Below are positions 16,515 to 25,004 of a stretch of DNA of 62,173 bases, piece after piece. The position numbers and the translations under genes are program-made. Source of the DNA: Chloroflexota bacterium (GTDB taxonomy: Bacteria > Chloroflexota > Dehalococcoidia > Lucifugimonadales > Australimonadaceae); the NCBI GenBank assembly GCA_028874795.1, contig JAPPHT010000066.1, positions 1 to 62,173 of the forward strand. Direction: 5' to 3'. Each line of letters opens with the position of its first letter. Position 1 is the first letter of the stretch. Under the pieces are notes generated by a model. It searched no databases and was not told the origin of the DNA. It was given only the letters and a program-made list of their open reading frames with translations.

Positions 16515-18578
16515 ATGGAAACCCTTGCTCAATCCGGCACGTACATCGGCGAATTCCTGACAGACCCGACATTCTGGCTGCTGCTGTTCGCCGCGGTGCT
16601 GCTGGCCGGGCCGGTGGGGATGATTCCCGGAGTCGGGACCCTGACTGTCGTCGCGATAGCGCTGCCTTTCGTCGTCCTCAACCTCGAGCCAGCCCTGGGG
16701 ATCGTGTTCATCGCCGGCATCCTGTCGCTCAACAACACGATGGACGCCATTCCCGCCGTGCTCCTGGGCTACCCGACGGCCGCGACCCAGGTGACATTCC
16801 TGGAAGGCCATCAGCTTGCCCTTCGAGGGGAGGGCGCTCGGACTCTCGGAGCCGTCTACGCCGTCTCCGCGATCGGAGGGTTGGTCTCGGCGTTCATGCT
16901 TGCGTTGGTCATGCCCGCGATCCGGCCGTTCATCGTGAACTTCTCGTACGCGGAGATCACCGTAATGGCCTTGTTCGGCATCGGCATGGTCTCGGCGCTG
17001 TCCAGAGGGGCAGTGCTGAAGGGTCTGATCGCCGCCGTCTTCGGTCTCCTCGTCACAACAATCGGGATTACCGCCTTTTCGACGGTGCCCCGCTTCACAT
17101 TCGGCGAGCTGTATCTCAATGAAGGACTGCCGCTCATACCTGTATTACTCGGGATATTCGCGCTCCCCGAGGTCGTCGACCTCAGCATGACCCGACGGGC
17201 CGTCGCCGAGCGCGGAGAAGTTTCGGTGAAGGAGGTGGTAAGCGGGGTTCGCTATGGCCTCAGGCATTGGCTCGTAGCCGTCCGGCAAGGCCTGATCGGC
17301 GTGACGCTGGGCATCATCCCCGGGGTTGGGTCCGGGGTCATCGATTGGATGTCCTACGCGCTCGGCGTGTCCCTGAGCAAGGACAAGTCCCAGTTCGGAA
17401 AGGGGAGTCTGGACGGCGTGCTGTTTGCGGAGTCGGCCCAGAACGCCCAGAACGCGGGGCAAGCGGTGCCCACGTTGGCCTTCGGCATCCCGGGAAGCGT
17501 TGCGTGGGCCCTCATCCTCGCGGGCCTGCTGTCCTTCGGCCTCGCTCCGGGCATCTCCATGCTGACCGCGAACCTCAATATCACAATCGGAATAGTCCTC
17601 GCCATCGGAATCGGCAACGTGTTGATATCTCTCCTCGCCGTCCTGCTGACCGGACCGATAGCCAAACTTACGCGAATCCCCTATGCGTACATCGCCGGAC
17701 TGCTGTTGCCACTGATATTCCTCAGCGCCTACCAAGCGAACTTCAGCATGCTCGATATCGTTGTCATGCTGTGCTTCGGCGGACTGGGCATGGCGATGAA
17801 GTGGTGGGGCTGGCCGCGGCCGCCATTCATCCTCGCCTACATCCTGGGTCCGGTCGTAGAACGCAATGCCTGGCCCGCGTTGCAGATCGGGGATGGACCG
17901 CTCGTCTTCCTGACGCGCCCCTTTGCGTTAGGCATCCTCGTACTCGGAGCCTTGTTCATAGTGTTCCTTACCTGGGCACTGCGAGACCGTGAGTCGCAAG
18001 TCGCTCAGGTGACCAGCGTCGTAATGGGGTCGGACGGAGCCAACGAGCAAGAGAACTCCAGCGATCGACCGCCGCGAACTCGCCGCCAACTCCAACTGCG
18101 ATGGCAATGGGAGAACCTGCTGTGGCTCGTCATGCTTGGATGGGTGGCTATCATCGTGTTCCCGGACACGTTGGGCTTCGAGGGGCCGACGCGGTTCCTG
18201 CCGTTCTGGGCCAGTCTGGCCTTCTTCGGGCTGATCGCGGCGATCGCGGTCCAGACCCTGTTCCCGAAGGTGTCGACTGACGCGAAGATAATGGACATCG
18301 GTATGCGAAGCGGCACCGGCGTGAGCGCGGTCCGCCAGTTGCTGCCGCAGATCGGGTGGCTCCTCGGCTTTGTCTTTGCAGTCGGGATAATAGGATTCCC
18401 CTGGGCTGCGGTGCTGTTTCCGATGGCGTTCATTCCTTTCAACACCTCTCTGAAGCTGCGGCAGCTGGGACTAGCGCTCATCCCATGCCTGTTGGCCGCG
18501 ACGGTGATATTCGGGATAATGGACGCAGTGCTCCACGTGCTGTGGCCGGACCCATTCCTCCGCAACCTGTTCTTCTAG
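16515..18578 (+). CDS. TctA-TctB fusion, tripartite tricarboxylate transporter permease
   Basis: 687 residues, against about 500 for TctA alone. Residues 1 to about 500 are TctA: GPVGMIPGVGTLTVVAIALPF early, the second copy LGIIPGVGSGVIDWMSYAL, and many membrane helices. A charged linker (about 505-530, SDGANEQENSSDRPPRTRRQ) leads to a C-terminal unit with four hydrophobic helices, the size and topology of TctB. No separate TctB gene exists here, so both membrane subunits appear to be one chain. Sodium- or proton-driven carboxylate import with the TctC protein is expected. Confidence 0.85.
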   Translation: METLAQSGTYIGEFLTDPTFWLLLFAAVLLAGPVGMIPGVGTLTVVAIALPFVVLNLEPALGIVFIAGILSLNNTMDAIPAVLLGYPTAATQVTFLEGHQLALRGEGARTLGAVYAVSAIGGLVSAFMLALVMPAIRPFIVNFSYAEITVMALFGIGMVSALSRGAVLKGLIAAVFGLLVTTIGITAFSTVPRFTFGELYLNEGLPLIPVLLGIFALPEVVDLSMTRRAVAERGEVSVKEVVSGVRYGLRHWLVAVRQGLIGVTLGIIPGVGSGVIDWMSYALGVSLSKDKSQFGKGSLDGVLFAESAQNAQNAGQAVPTLAFGIPGSVAWALILAGLLSFGLAPGISMLTANLNITIGIVLAIGIGNVLISLLAVLLTGPIAKLTRIPYAYIAGLLLPLIFLSAYQANFSMLDIVVMLCFGGLGMAMKWWGWPRPPFILAYILGPVVERNAWPALQIGDGPLVFLTRPFALGILVLGALFIVFLTWALRDRESQVAQVTSVVMGSDGANEQENSSDRPPRTRRQLQLRWQWENLLWLVMLGWVAIIVFPDTLGFEGPTRFLPFWASLAFFGLIAAIAVQTLFPKVSTDAKIMDIGMRSGTGVSAVRQLLPQIGWLLGFVFAVGIIGFPWAAVLFPMAFIPFNTSLKLRQLGLALIPCLLAATVIFGIMDAVLHVLWPDPFLRNLFF

Positions 18579-18711
18579 CCTGGGAAAGATCGGGACGCAG
18601 GCGGCGCGGACGAGACGAACTGCTCGAATCCAACAGCAGGGGTCGGCCTCCTATTCGAGGCGGCCGCGTCACCGTCAGCAGTCTGACGAATGGCGCCGCA
18701 CCAGCGTTGGG

Positions 18712-18936
18712 CTACTGCTCCGGCAGTTCGGCGACGTCTGCCGCGAACACCAGTTCCGGCTCATCGCTGGAGCCGGCGGGGCGCACGAAGAGCCACTGCC
18801 CATCCCGCGGGTTCTCGACGATCTCCACCTCGGCTCCGCTTCGCAGCACCAGCCGCGTGCCGAGAGGCAGGTCCTGGAGCATAATCTCCGCGCCCCTTGT
18901 GCGACGGACCCGCTTCGACGGTTCGTTCTGCGTCAT
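18712..18936 (-). CDS. Small conserved acidic protein, function unknown
   Basis: 74 residues from the ATG at 18936 (GGGAG upstream); a GTG six codons earlier is possible. A short basic N-terminus (SKRVRRTRG) is followed by a probable small beta barrel (GTRLVLRSGAEVEIVENPRDGQWLFVRP). It is not recognised. A degraded copy of its 3' end lies at 14905-14990. It sits downstream of the Rieske dioxygenase genes and converges with the transporter cassette. Confidence 0.6.
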   Translation of the reverse strand: MTQNEPSKRVRRTRGAEIMLQDLPLGTRLVLRSGAEVEIVENPRDGQWLFVRPAGSSDEPELVFAADVAELPEQ

Positions 18937-18980
18937 GGCCGCTCGCTCTCCCACAGAATCGCTACATCACCCCGAACTTC

Positions 18981-19532
18981 CTAGAAGAAGAACGTGATGT
19001 TCTTTGCCAGCAGGACGTTCTGGTCCAGGACGATGGTCCGCTTCGCGATCTTCCATCCAGTGACGCTGTCGCGCCGCAGGATGTCCTCCCGCTTGCCGGC
19101 GAAGAGGTCCACCTCATCCTCCATCCGGTTGCGATAGACGATGAAGCGGCTGCGCACCTTCACTTCGTCGCCCTCCGGGTCGTAGACCTGCACGTTGGAG
19201 ATGACGTGGCGCACCCGGGAGAGCGGCTCCTCGCACCAGTGGATGCCGGTGTTGATCTGGCGCACGCGTCCGATGAGCACTCGCTTCCCCTCGTCGATCC
19301 ACGAGATCTCCGAGTCGGCGCTGGTGTTCTCCCTGTACTGCTCGCCGAACCTCACGTTCCGCCTGATGGGCATGTGATAGTGGATGTCGTCGGCGATGTA
19401 CTCGAGCCATTCGTCGTAGCGCCGCTCGTCCAGAAGCTCAGCCTCCATCGAGAGGAACTCTTCGATGTCCCTCTGAAGCATCAGGCGCTCCAACATCTGC
19501 TGCATGGTTTCGACGGTCATGTCGGTCGTCAT
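18981..19532 (-). CDS. Aromatic-ring-hydroxylating dioxygenase, small (beta) subunit
   Basis: 183 residues from the ATG at 19532 (GGAG seven bases upstream; an earlier GTG is too close to it). NTF2-like fold of the beta subunits: EAELLDERRYDEWLEYIADD near the start, then YHMPIRRN and a final GKREDILRRD...WKIAKRTIVLDQ. It packs with the alpha subunit encoded 33 bases upstream. Structural role; the alpha subunit sets chemistry. Confidence 0.88.
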   Translation of the reverse strand: MTTDMTVETMQQMLERLMLQRDIEEFLSMEAELLDERRYDEWLEYIADDIHYHMPIRRNVRFGEQYRENTSADSEISWIDEGKRVLIGRVRQINTGIHWCEEPLSRVRHVISNVQVYDPEGDEVKVRSRFIVYRNRMEDEVDLFAGKREDILRRDSVTGWKIAKRTIVLDQNVLLAKNITFFF

Positions 19533-19565
19533 GTCGAACACTCCGTATAACGTGCCAGGGGCTCG

Positions 19566-20930
19566 CTACTTGCCCTTGTTGAGCGGGTAGAGGTCGTTCC
19601 AGCTGCCAGCCTCCATGAAGGCCAGCCACCGCGCCAGGCGGGAGCGCTGGTTCTCTTCTGCGATATCGAAGTTGAGCGTCATACCCGGAACGCGGTCGTC
19701 GGTGTAGTCGTGGCCAAGCCCGGCCTTGAAGGGGTACGGCAAGCGCCGCGCCATCGCCCCGGTGCTCGCTTCCGACGCGTAGTTCCAGTTCTCCATGTCG
19801 TCGGACTCGGTGAGCCCGGCCGGACCGCAGTAGCGCATCATGTAGCGGCGCTGGGCATCCTTCACCACCTTGGGCGCGTTCCTGTCCACCTGGTAGAAGC
19901 GCCAGCTCTCAGTCGCCCCCACTCCGTGCGGGTGCCAGTGCAGTATCCGCTGCTCCTGGATGTTCACGTTGGGGAAGATGAGGGCGCCGCCGCCGTGGAG
20001 GAACTGCCCCTCGTACTTCTTCGCCTTCTTCTCCCTTGCCTGGCGATAGTACTCATCGACTTCAGGAGGCTCGGTCTGCCAGGTGTCGACGTAGGGCGCG
20101 ACGCCGGGAAGGTCGTAGATGGCGTTGTGCCCTCCGTGCCCGAGCTCTCGGATCGACATCTCGTAGTTGGTAGACGGGAACCGGGCCCTCATCGGATGCC
20201 TGTCGCCCTCGTTGCGGTCGCCCTGCGGGCCGATGGCGGCGACGTTGATCGAGCGGTGGGTGGTGACGCCGTGCATGCGGTCGCCGTCGAAGCTGAACGC
20301 GGGGAACTTCCAGTTGCAGGGAAGACGCCAGCGCTGCACGGGCCGGAAGAGCTCCACCCCGTTGTCGACGCCGTCCATGCTCTCGAAACACCGGCGAACG
20401 CCGTCCGCGTACGCGCCGAGGTAGTCCTCGAACGGCGGCGCGTCCCGGTCCCACGTTGCCCAGATGGACCCGTAGAAGTTGCATATCCGGCCCACTTCGT
20501 AGAGCCCGAACTCGCTCTTGTCCAACTCCTCGTGGAACGCGGTCTTGAAGTGCGGGACGCCCACCAGCTTGCCGTCGGTGTCGTAGCTCCAGCCGTGGAA
20601 GGGGCACGTGAAGAGGCGCGTGTTGCCGTCGTCGTAGCGGCAGACCTTCATGCCGCGGTGCCTGCACGTGTTGAGGAAGACGTGGAGCACACCCTTGTGG
20701 TCCCTGACGAGGATCACCGACTCTTCACCCATCCGGGACTTGAAGAAATCGCCCGGATTGGGCACCAGCGACTCGTGCCCGATGAAGAGCCAGGCTCGAC
20801 CGTAGACCTGTTCCAACTCCTGCTTGTAGATGTCCTCGTTCACGTAGATCTCGCGGCTGATCAAGCCCTGTTCGAGGTCGACCAGGCTGCGCAGTGAACG
20901 GTCCCCCAGCGACGGAAGGATGTGGACCAT
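19566..20930 (-). CDS. Aromatic-ring-hydroxylating dioxygenase, Rieske alpha subunit
   Basis: 454 residues. Rieske [2Fe-2S] ligands in CRHRGM and CPFHGWSYD (about residues 88-115). Mononuclear iron ligands in DRMHGVTTH, a D-x2-H-x4-H arrangement (about 220). Such enzymes add O2 to aromatic rings using electrons from a reductase/ferredoxin, none of which is encoded nearby. ATG preceded by AGGAGG. The adjacent Fur-family and small genes are on separate units. Substrate unknown. Confidence 0.9.
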   Translation of the reverse strand: MVHILPSLGDRSLRSLVDLEQGLISREIYVNEDIYKQELEQVYGRAWLFIGHESLVPNPGDFFKSRMGEESVILVRDHKGVLHVFLNTCRHRGMKVCRYDDGNTRLFTCPFHGWSYDTDGKLVGVPHFKTAFHEELDKSEFGLYEVGRICNFYGSIWATWDRDAPPFEDYLGAYADGVRRCFESMDGVDNGVELFRPVQRWRLPCNWKFPAFSFDGDRMHGVTTHRSINVAAIGPQGDRNEGDRHPMRARFPSTNYEMSIRELGHGGHNAIYDLPGVAPYVDTWQTEPPEVDEYYRQAREKKAKKYEGQFLHGGGALIFPNVNIQEQRILHWHPHGVGATESWRFYQVDRNAPKVVKDAQRRYMMRYCGPAGLTESDDMENWNYASEASTGAMARRLPYPFKAGLGHDYTDDRVPGMTLNFDIAEENQRSRLARWLAFMEAGSWNDLYPLNKGK

Positions 20931-21159
20931 GGATTCCTCCTATCTGTGTGCCGTTCTATCTGTGTGCCGTTTGCATGAGCCCCGTCAGAATCGAGCCGGC
21001 AACCCGGCGCATACACTGATGCCGTTACCGGAAGCGGAGTGCCGCACGCCTCAATCTACTCCCTTTCGCAAGAGCGGCCAAGCCGCAAGGCCCATCAGCC
21101 CCGGTCCGCCAGCAGACCCTGTGATACCCTTCGCCAGCGAGCTACCCAAGGGGGTCCAG

Positions 21160-21390
21160 ATGCCGTACCAGGCAGGCGACCGGGTTATCGTCAACATGCG
21201 CGACCTGAGCCCTGAGCTGATCCCTGCATCGCCGTGGCGGGCGCTCGCCGGGACGGTGATTGAGAGCCCCTTCCCGGGCCTCTACCACGTTCGGCTCGAC
21301 ACACCCCTGGAAGGCCATAGCACGTTGATGGACCTCGGCGAGGACCGGCTGATGCCACATCCGGGTACTCCAGAAGACCCTTCTCTCTAA
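21160..21390 (+). CDS. Small protein, SH3-like barrel predicted, function unknown
   Basis: 76 residues, ATG after AAGGGGGTCC. YQAGDRVIVNMRDLSPELIP and GTVIESPFPGLYHVRLDTP read like a small beta barrel of KOW/SH3 type. Not recognised. It precedes another small gene by 25 bases, so the pair is probably cotranscribed. Confidence 0.5.
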   Translation: MPYQAGDRVIVNMRDLSPELIPASPWRALAGTVIESPFPGLYHVRLDTPLEGHSTLMDLGEDRLMPHPGTPEDPSL

Positions 21391-21415
21391 GGGAACGTGC
21401 TGGAGGAGTCCCTCG

Positions 21416-21715
21416 ATGGAATATCCCGTCTCCAGAGCGATCGTGCAACGGATCTGCGACGAGCGCGACGACCTCGTTCCCTACCTCACCCGACTCATCG
21501 ACAACATGGAGCGCCATGGTGGGCTGTACGAGACCACTCTCGCCGAAGTCGTCCCGATCGATGTGATCGAGGAGCTCGCTGAATGGCTTCAAGGCCACGA
21601 GACGTCGGCGCAGGGGGCGCCGCCACCTCCGCATGGCGGGTCACGGGAACTGCGAGCTGGACTTCAAGACCTGGAACGTCTCTTCCCGGAGTACGTCGAA
21701 GAACTGCTGCGGTGA
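21416..21715 (+). CDS. Small helical protein, function unknown
   Basis: 99 residues, ATG after GGAGGAGTCC. Mostly alpha-helical with an acidic profile (RICDERDDLVPYLTRLIDNM; DVIEELAEWLQGHE) and a Pro/Gly break near residue 68. No family recognised. It converges with the Fur-family gene, whose stop is 23 bases away. Confidence 0.5.
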   Translation: MEYPVSRAIVQRICDERDDLVPYLTRLIDNMERHGGLYETTLAEVVPIDVIEELAEWLQGHETSAQGAPPPPHGGSRELRAGLQDLERLFPEYVEELLR

Positions 21716-21738
21716 AACGACCCCGGCCTGTGCAGGCC

Positions 21739-22203
21739 TCATCCACCGCCAGCGACCTGTTCGTTCTGACCACATCTGCCACAGCGGTGGTAGAGGTGAA
21801 ACCCTACGAGCTCGCCGGGCCGCGTATGCATGGCACTCAGGGCACGCCTCACCTCACGGTCGGGCAGTTCATCGATGCGACCGCAGTCAACGCAGGTCAG
21901 GTGGTTGAGCGGTGAACGCCGGTTCAGGGTGTACCGCCGGGAGCGTTGGGGAAGACCGGCCTTGCAAAGGACCTCGGCCGCCGTGAGCAGTCGGAGCGTG
22001 CGATACACAGTCGCGCGTCCCATACCCGGGGCGGCAGCTGCAATCTCCTCTGCGCTGAAGGAGTCGGTCTGGCAGGCGAGCATCGCGGCCAACTGACGAC
22101 GTGGCCGCGTCATGCGTTGGCCGTTCTCCCCCAGCGCCGTGAGGATCAGCGACTCGGTCTGTATGGCCGACGCTGACAGGGGACCTGCCGTGGCTCGATA
22201 CAT
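21739..22203 (-). CDS. Fur-family transcriptional regulator
   Basis: 154 residues. Winged helix with the recognition-helix signature GRATVYRTLRLLTAAEVL (about 75-92). The metal-site strand LNHLTCVDCGRIDELPD and a terminal YHRCGRCGQ give two CxxC pairs for a structural zinc. The first His of the classical HHxHxxC stretch is altered (PLNHLTC). It could sense iron, zinc or peroxide; which one is not decidable. No second promoter target is obvious, but the divergent livF region is adjacent. Confidence 0.85.
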   Translation of the reverse strand: MYRATAGPLSASAIQTESLILTALGENGQRMTRPRRQLAAMLACQTDSFSAEEIAAAAPGMGRATVYRTLRLLTAAEVLCKAGLPQRSRRYTLNRRSPLNHLTCVDCGRIDELPDREVRRALSAMHTRPGELVGFHLYHRCGRCGQNEQVAGGG

Positions 22204-22342
22204 GAAGGCTACGTTAGGTACGCCGGGGCGCCTTGTAAATGCCTTGTATCAGGACCATCGGGGAATTGAGACTCCAGGGCTGTGGCAGCCTGGCCCGGTC
22301 TGCGGTCACGGAGGCGAAGTCCAGCCGCTTGGCCGGAGGCGC

Positions 22343-23161
22343 CTACTGTTCGTCCGGACCGGCTTGCTGCACCTTGCCCAGGAAGACCTCCGCCAGGATG
22401 TTCGTTTCGCGGACCGCCGTCGGCGTCCCCTCGAAGACGATGCGCCCGGTGTCCAGGATGTAGGCGCGGTCGACGATGTCCAGCACGCCCTTGATGTTGT
22501 GTTCCACAACCATGATCGTCGTGCCGAGCCGATCGCTGATGACCGCTATCGTGTGGAAGACCTCCTTCACGATGTTGGGGGCCAGCCCCAGTGTGGGCTC
22601 ATCCAGCAGCAGCAGCTCGGGGTCGGCCATCAAGCCCCGGCCCAACGCCAGCATCTGTTGCTGCCCGCCGGACATCTGGCTCGCCAGGTCCCGCCGCTTC
22701 TGGTGCAGGACCGGAAAGAGCTCCATCACCGAGTCCATGCGGCGGCGGACCTCCGCCCTGTCCCGGAGATAGGGGCATCCCATCTCAAGGTTCTCCTCGA
22801 TGGTGAGGTGCGTGAACAGCCGCCTGCCCTGGGGCACGAAGGCGATCCCGTGTTTCACGATCTCATGCGTGGCAGACGTCAACCGTTCCCCGCGCCAGTA
22901 CACCTGCCCGGAAACTACCGGCGCCAACCCCATGAGCCCCTTCAGCACGGTAGACTTCCCCGCCCCGTTGGGCCCCATCACGGCTACAACCTCTCCCTTG
23001 CGAACGCCGAGGCTGGCGTCTTCCAGGGCGCTGACCGCCCCGTAGCGCACCGAGACGTTGACCATCTCCAGGATGAAGGGGCCATCCAGCGGCTCGCTTT
23101 CCGCATCCGCACTGCTGCCGTTCTCCCTGGTTATGGCCGATGGTCCGTTCTGCTCTTCCAT
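22343..23161 (-). CDS. livF: Branched-chain amino-acid-type ABC transporter ATPase LivF
   Basis: 272 residues from the ATG at 23161. Walker A GPNGAGKST, signature MSGGQQQM, Walker B LLLLDEPTLGLAP and a switch His in VVEHN. Opens with a 29-residue acidic extension before the ATPase core. Last gene of livKHMGF; powers import with LivG. The substrate may be an amino acid, urea, amide or aromatic acid. Confidence 0.9.
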   Translation of the reverse strand: MEEQNGPSAITRENGSSADAESEPLDGPFILEMVNVSVRYGAVSALEDASLGVRKGEVVAVMGPNGAGKSTVLKGLMGLAPVVSGQVYWRGERLTSATHEIVKHGIAFVPQGRRLFTHLTIEENLEMGCPYLRDRAEVRRRMDSVMELFPVLHQKRRDLASQMSGGQQQMLALGRGLMADPELLLLDEPTLGLAPNIVKEVFHTIAVISDRLGTTIMVVEHNIKGVLDIVDRAYILDTGRIVFEGTPTAVRETNILAEVFLGKVQQAGPDEQ

Positions 23162-23189
23162 GTCGTTCACAATCGGTCCGGCTGGGTCG

Positions 23190-23948
23190 CTAGACTCCCA
23201 GGTACGCTTCGATGACCTCAGGCTGAGCCAGGACCTCCTCCGCATCTCCCTCCGTGAGGAGTCTCCCGCTGTCCATGACGATCAGGTGGTCCGACAGCTC
23301 CCGCACGATGTCCATGTTGTGGGAGATGAACAGGATGGTCCTGCCCTCGCTGCGCATCTGTCGCATGATCTCCTTCACGCGCTCGAGCATCTGCGGGAAG
23401 AGCCCGGCGAACGGCTCGTCGAAGAGGTACGTGTTGACGTTCAACGCCATCGCCCGGCCTATCTCCAGCAGCTTGCGCTGGCCGTAGGAGAGGTCCATCG
23501 CCAACGAGCGCCGCTTCTCCCACATGCCAACGTTTCGCAGTATCTGTTCCGTGCGCTCGCGCTGACCGGGCCTGGGCCGCTCGAAGAGCGATGGCAGGAG
23601 ACGCCGCTCCGTCAGCACGACCATGATGTTGTCCCAGACGGTTATCTGGTCGAAGAGGCGGACGTCCTGGAACGTGCGGGTGACGCCGAGTCCGGGCGTC
23701 TCATGAGGCTTCACGACTCGGAGACGCACGCCGTCCACGACAACCAGTCCACCGTCCAGAGGCAGCATTCCGCTCAGGAGGTTGATCAGCGTCGACTTGC
23801 CGGAGCCGTTGGGGCCTACGACACAGGTGATCTCTCCGCGGGGTATCCCTATCGAAAGGCCGTCGACGGCATGCACTCCGCCGAAGTGCTTCCGCACGTC
23901 AACCGTCTCCAGCGCATAGGGCGTAGGGCCTTCTGCGGCGCTGCTCAC
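23190..23948 (-). CDS. livG: Branched-chain amino-acid-type ABC transporter ATPase LivG
   Basis: 252 residues. Walker A GPNGSGKST, signature LSYGQRK, Walker B TYLFDEPFAGLFP and a long RTFQDVRLFDQITVWDN Q-loop region typical of LivG. GTG start that overlaps the livM stop by four bases (GTGA), so the two are translationally coupled. Confidence 0.9.
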   Translation of the reverse strand: MSSAAEGPTPYALETVDVRKHFGGVHAVDGLSIGIPRGEITCVVGPNGSGKSTLINLLSGMLPLDGGLVVVDGVRLRVVKPHETPGLGVTRTFQDVRLFDQITVWDNIMVVLTERRLLPSLFERPRPGQRERTEQILRNVGMWEKRRSLAMDLSYGQRKLLEIGRAMALNVNTYLFDEPFAGLFPQMLERVKEIMRQMRSEGRTILFISHNMDIVRELSDHLIVMDSGRLLTEGDAEEVLAQPEVIEAYLGV

Positions 23949-25000
23949 AGCCTGTACCTCCCGAGGAGTCCCTGTGGTCTGAACAGCATCAGCAGGACCA
24001 GCAGCACCCCCAACACGACCTGCCTTGCCTGGCCAACGTACTGGTCAGGGAGGCCCGGCACGAACCGCATCCCTTCCTCCAGCAGCACGAATGTCATCGC
24101 TCCCAGGAGCGAACCCCATATCGTTGCCAGCCCGCCCAGGATCACGATGGACACCAGCAGGATCGACTCAAGCAGGACGAACGAGTTGGGATCGATGAAC
24201 GTCGTCCAGCTGGCGAACAGTCCGCCTGCGGCGGCGGCCATCATCGCCGACAGCACCCAGACCGTCAGCTTGTAGTGCGTCACCTGGTAGCCGAATACCT
24301 CGGTCGCTCGCTCGTCCTCCCGGATAGCAGTCAGCACACGTCCGAACGAAGAAGTCACGATGAACCACGAGAGGAGCACGACGACCAGCAGAAACACCAC
24401 GGCAAGCGCGAGGAACGAGAGCTCGTCATCGAACACCCATCCGCCTATCTGAGGCTTGGCAACCTCGTGGATGCCGAACGCCCCTCTAGTCACCGCCCGC
24501 GCGTTCAGGAATACGTTGAAGCAGATGATGGCGAAGCCGAAGGAGACCAGCACGAAGATGTCGTCCCTGAACCTGTTGAACACGACTCCCACGGCAACTG
24601 CCGTGAGACCAGCCAGGACGACCCCGACCGGCAGCGCTGCGAAGAACGGCCATCCGAACGTGGGAATGGCCTCCGTCCGCAGTTGCTCATAAGAGGCGTT
24701 GGAAGTGAGGACGGCGACCGTATACGCGCCGATGCCGAAGAAGCCGATATGACCGACCGACAGCAGCCCGGTGAAGCCCACGACGAGGTTCAGACTGACG
24801 GCCAGGATCGCCCAGATCGCGAAGACCGTTCCCAGCGTGATGGCGAATCCGGTCCCCTGCAGGATGGCGAACGTCACGGCCCATGCGATGATGACCAGAT
24901 TGGCCCACAGCTCCAGGTTGCTCCGGGCAAGCCGTATGAACGCACCCGGATCCCGCACCGATCGCTTGAGGCCGGGAAGTCTTCTGGAGCCCGTGAACAT
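23945..25000 (-). CDS. livM: Branched-chain amino-acid-type ABC transporter permease LivM
   Basis: 351 residues with about ten hydrophobic segments. Family marks: LAVSLNLVVGFTGLLSVGHIGFFGIGAYT near residue 85 and the cytoplasmic RVLTAIREDERATEVFGY loop that contacts the ATPases. Starts four bases after the livH stop. Confidence 0.9.
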   Translation of the reverse strand: MFTGSRRLPGLKRSVRDPGAFIRLARSNLELWANLVIIAWAVTFAILQGTGFAITLGTVFAIWAILAVSLNLVVGFTGLLSVGHIGFFGIGAYTVAVLTSNASYEQLRTEAIPTFGWPFFAALPVGVVLAGLTAVAVGVVFNRFRDDIFVLVSFGFAIICFNVFLNARAVTRGAFGIHEVAKPQIGGWVFDDELSFLALAVVFLLVVVLLSWFIVTSSFGRVLTAIREDERATEVFGYQVTHYKLTVWVLSAMMAAAAGGLFASWTTFIDPNSFVLLESILLVSIVILGGLATIWGSLLGAMTFVLLEEGMRFVPGLPDQYVGQARQVVLGVLLVLLMLFRPQGLLGRYRL

Positions 25001-25004
25001 CGCT

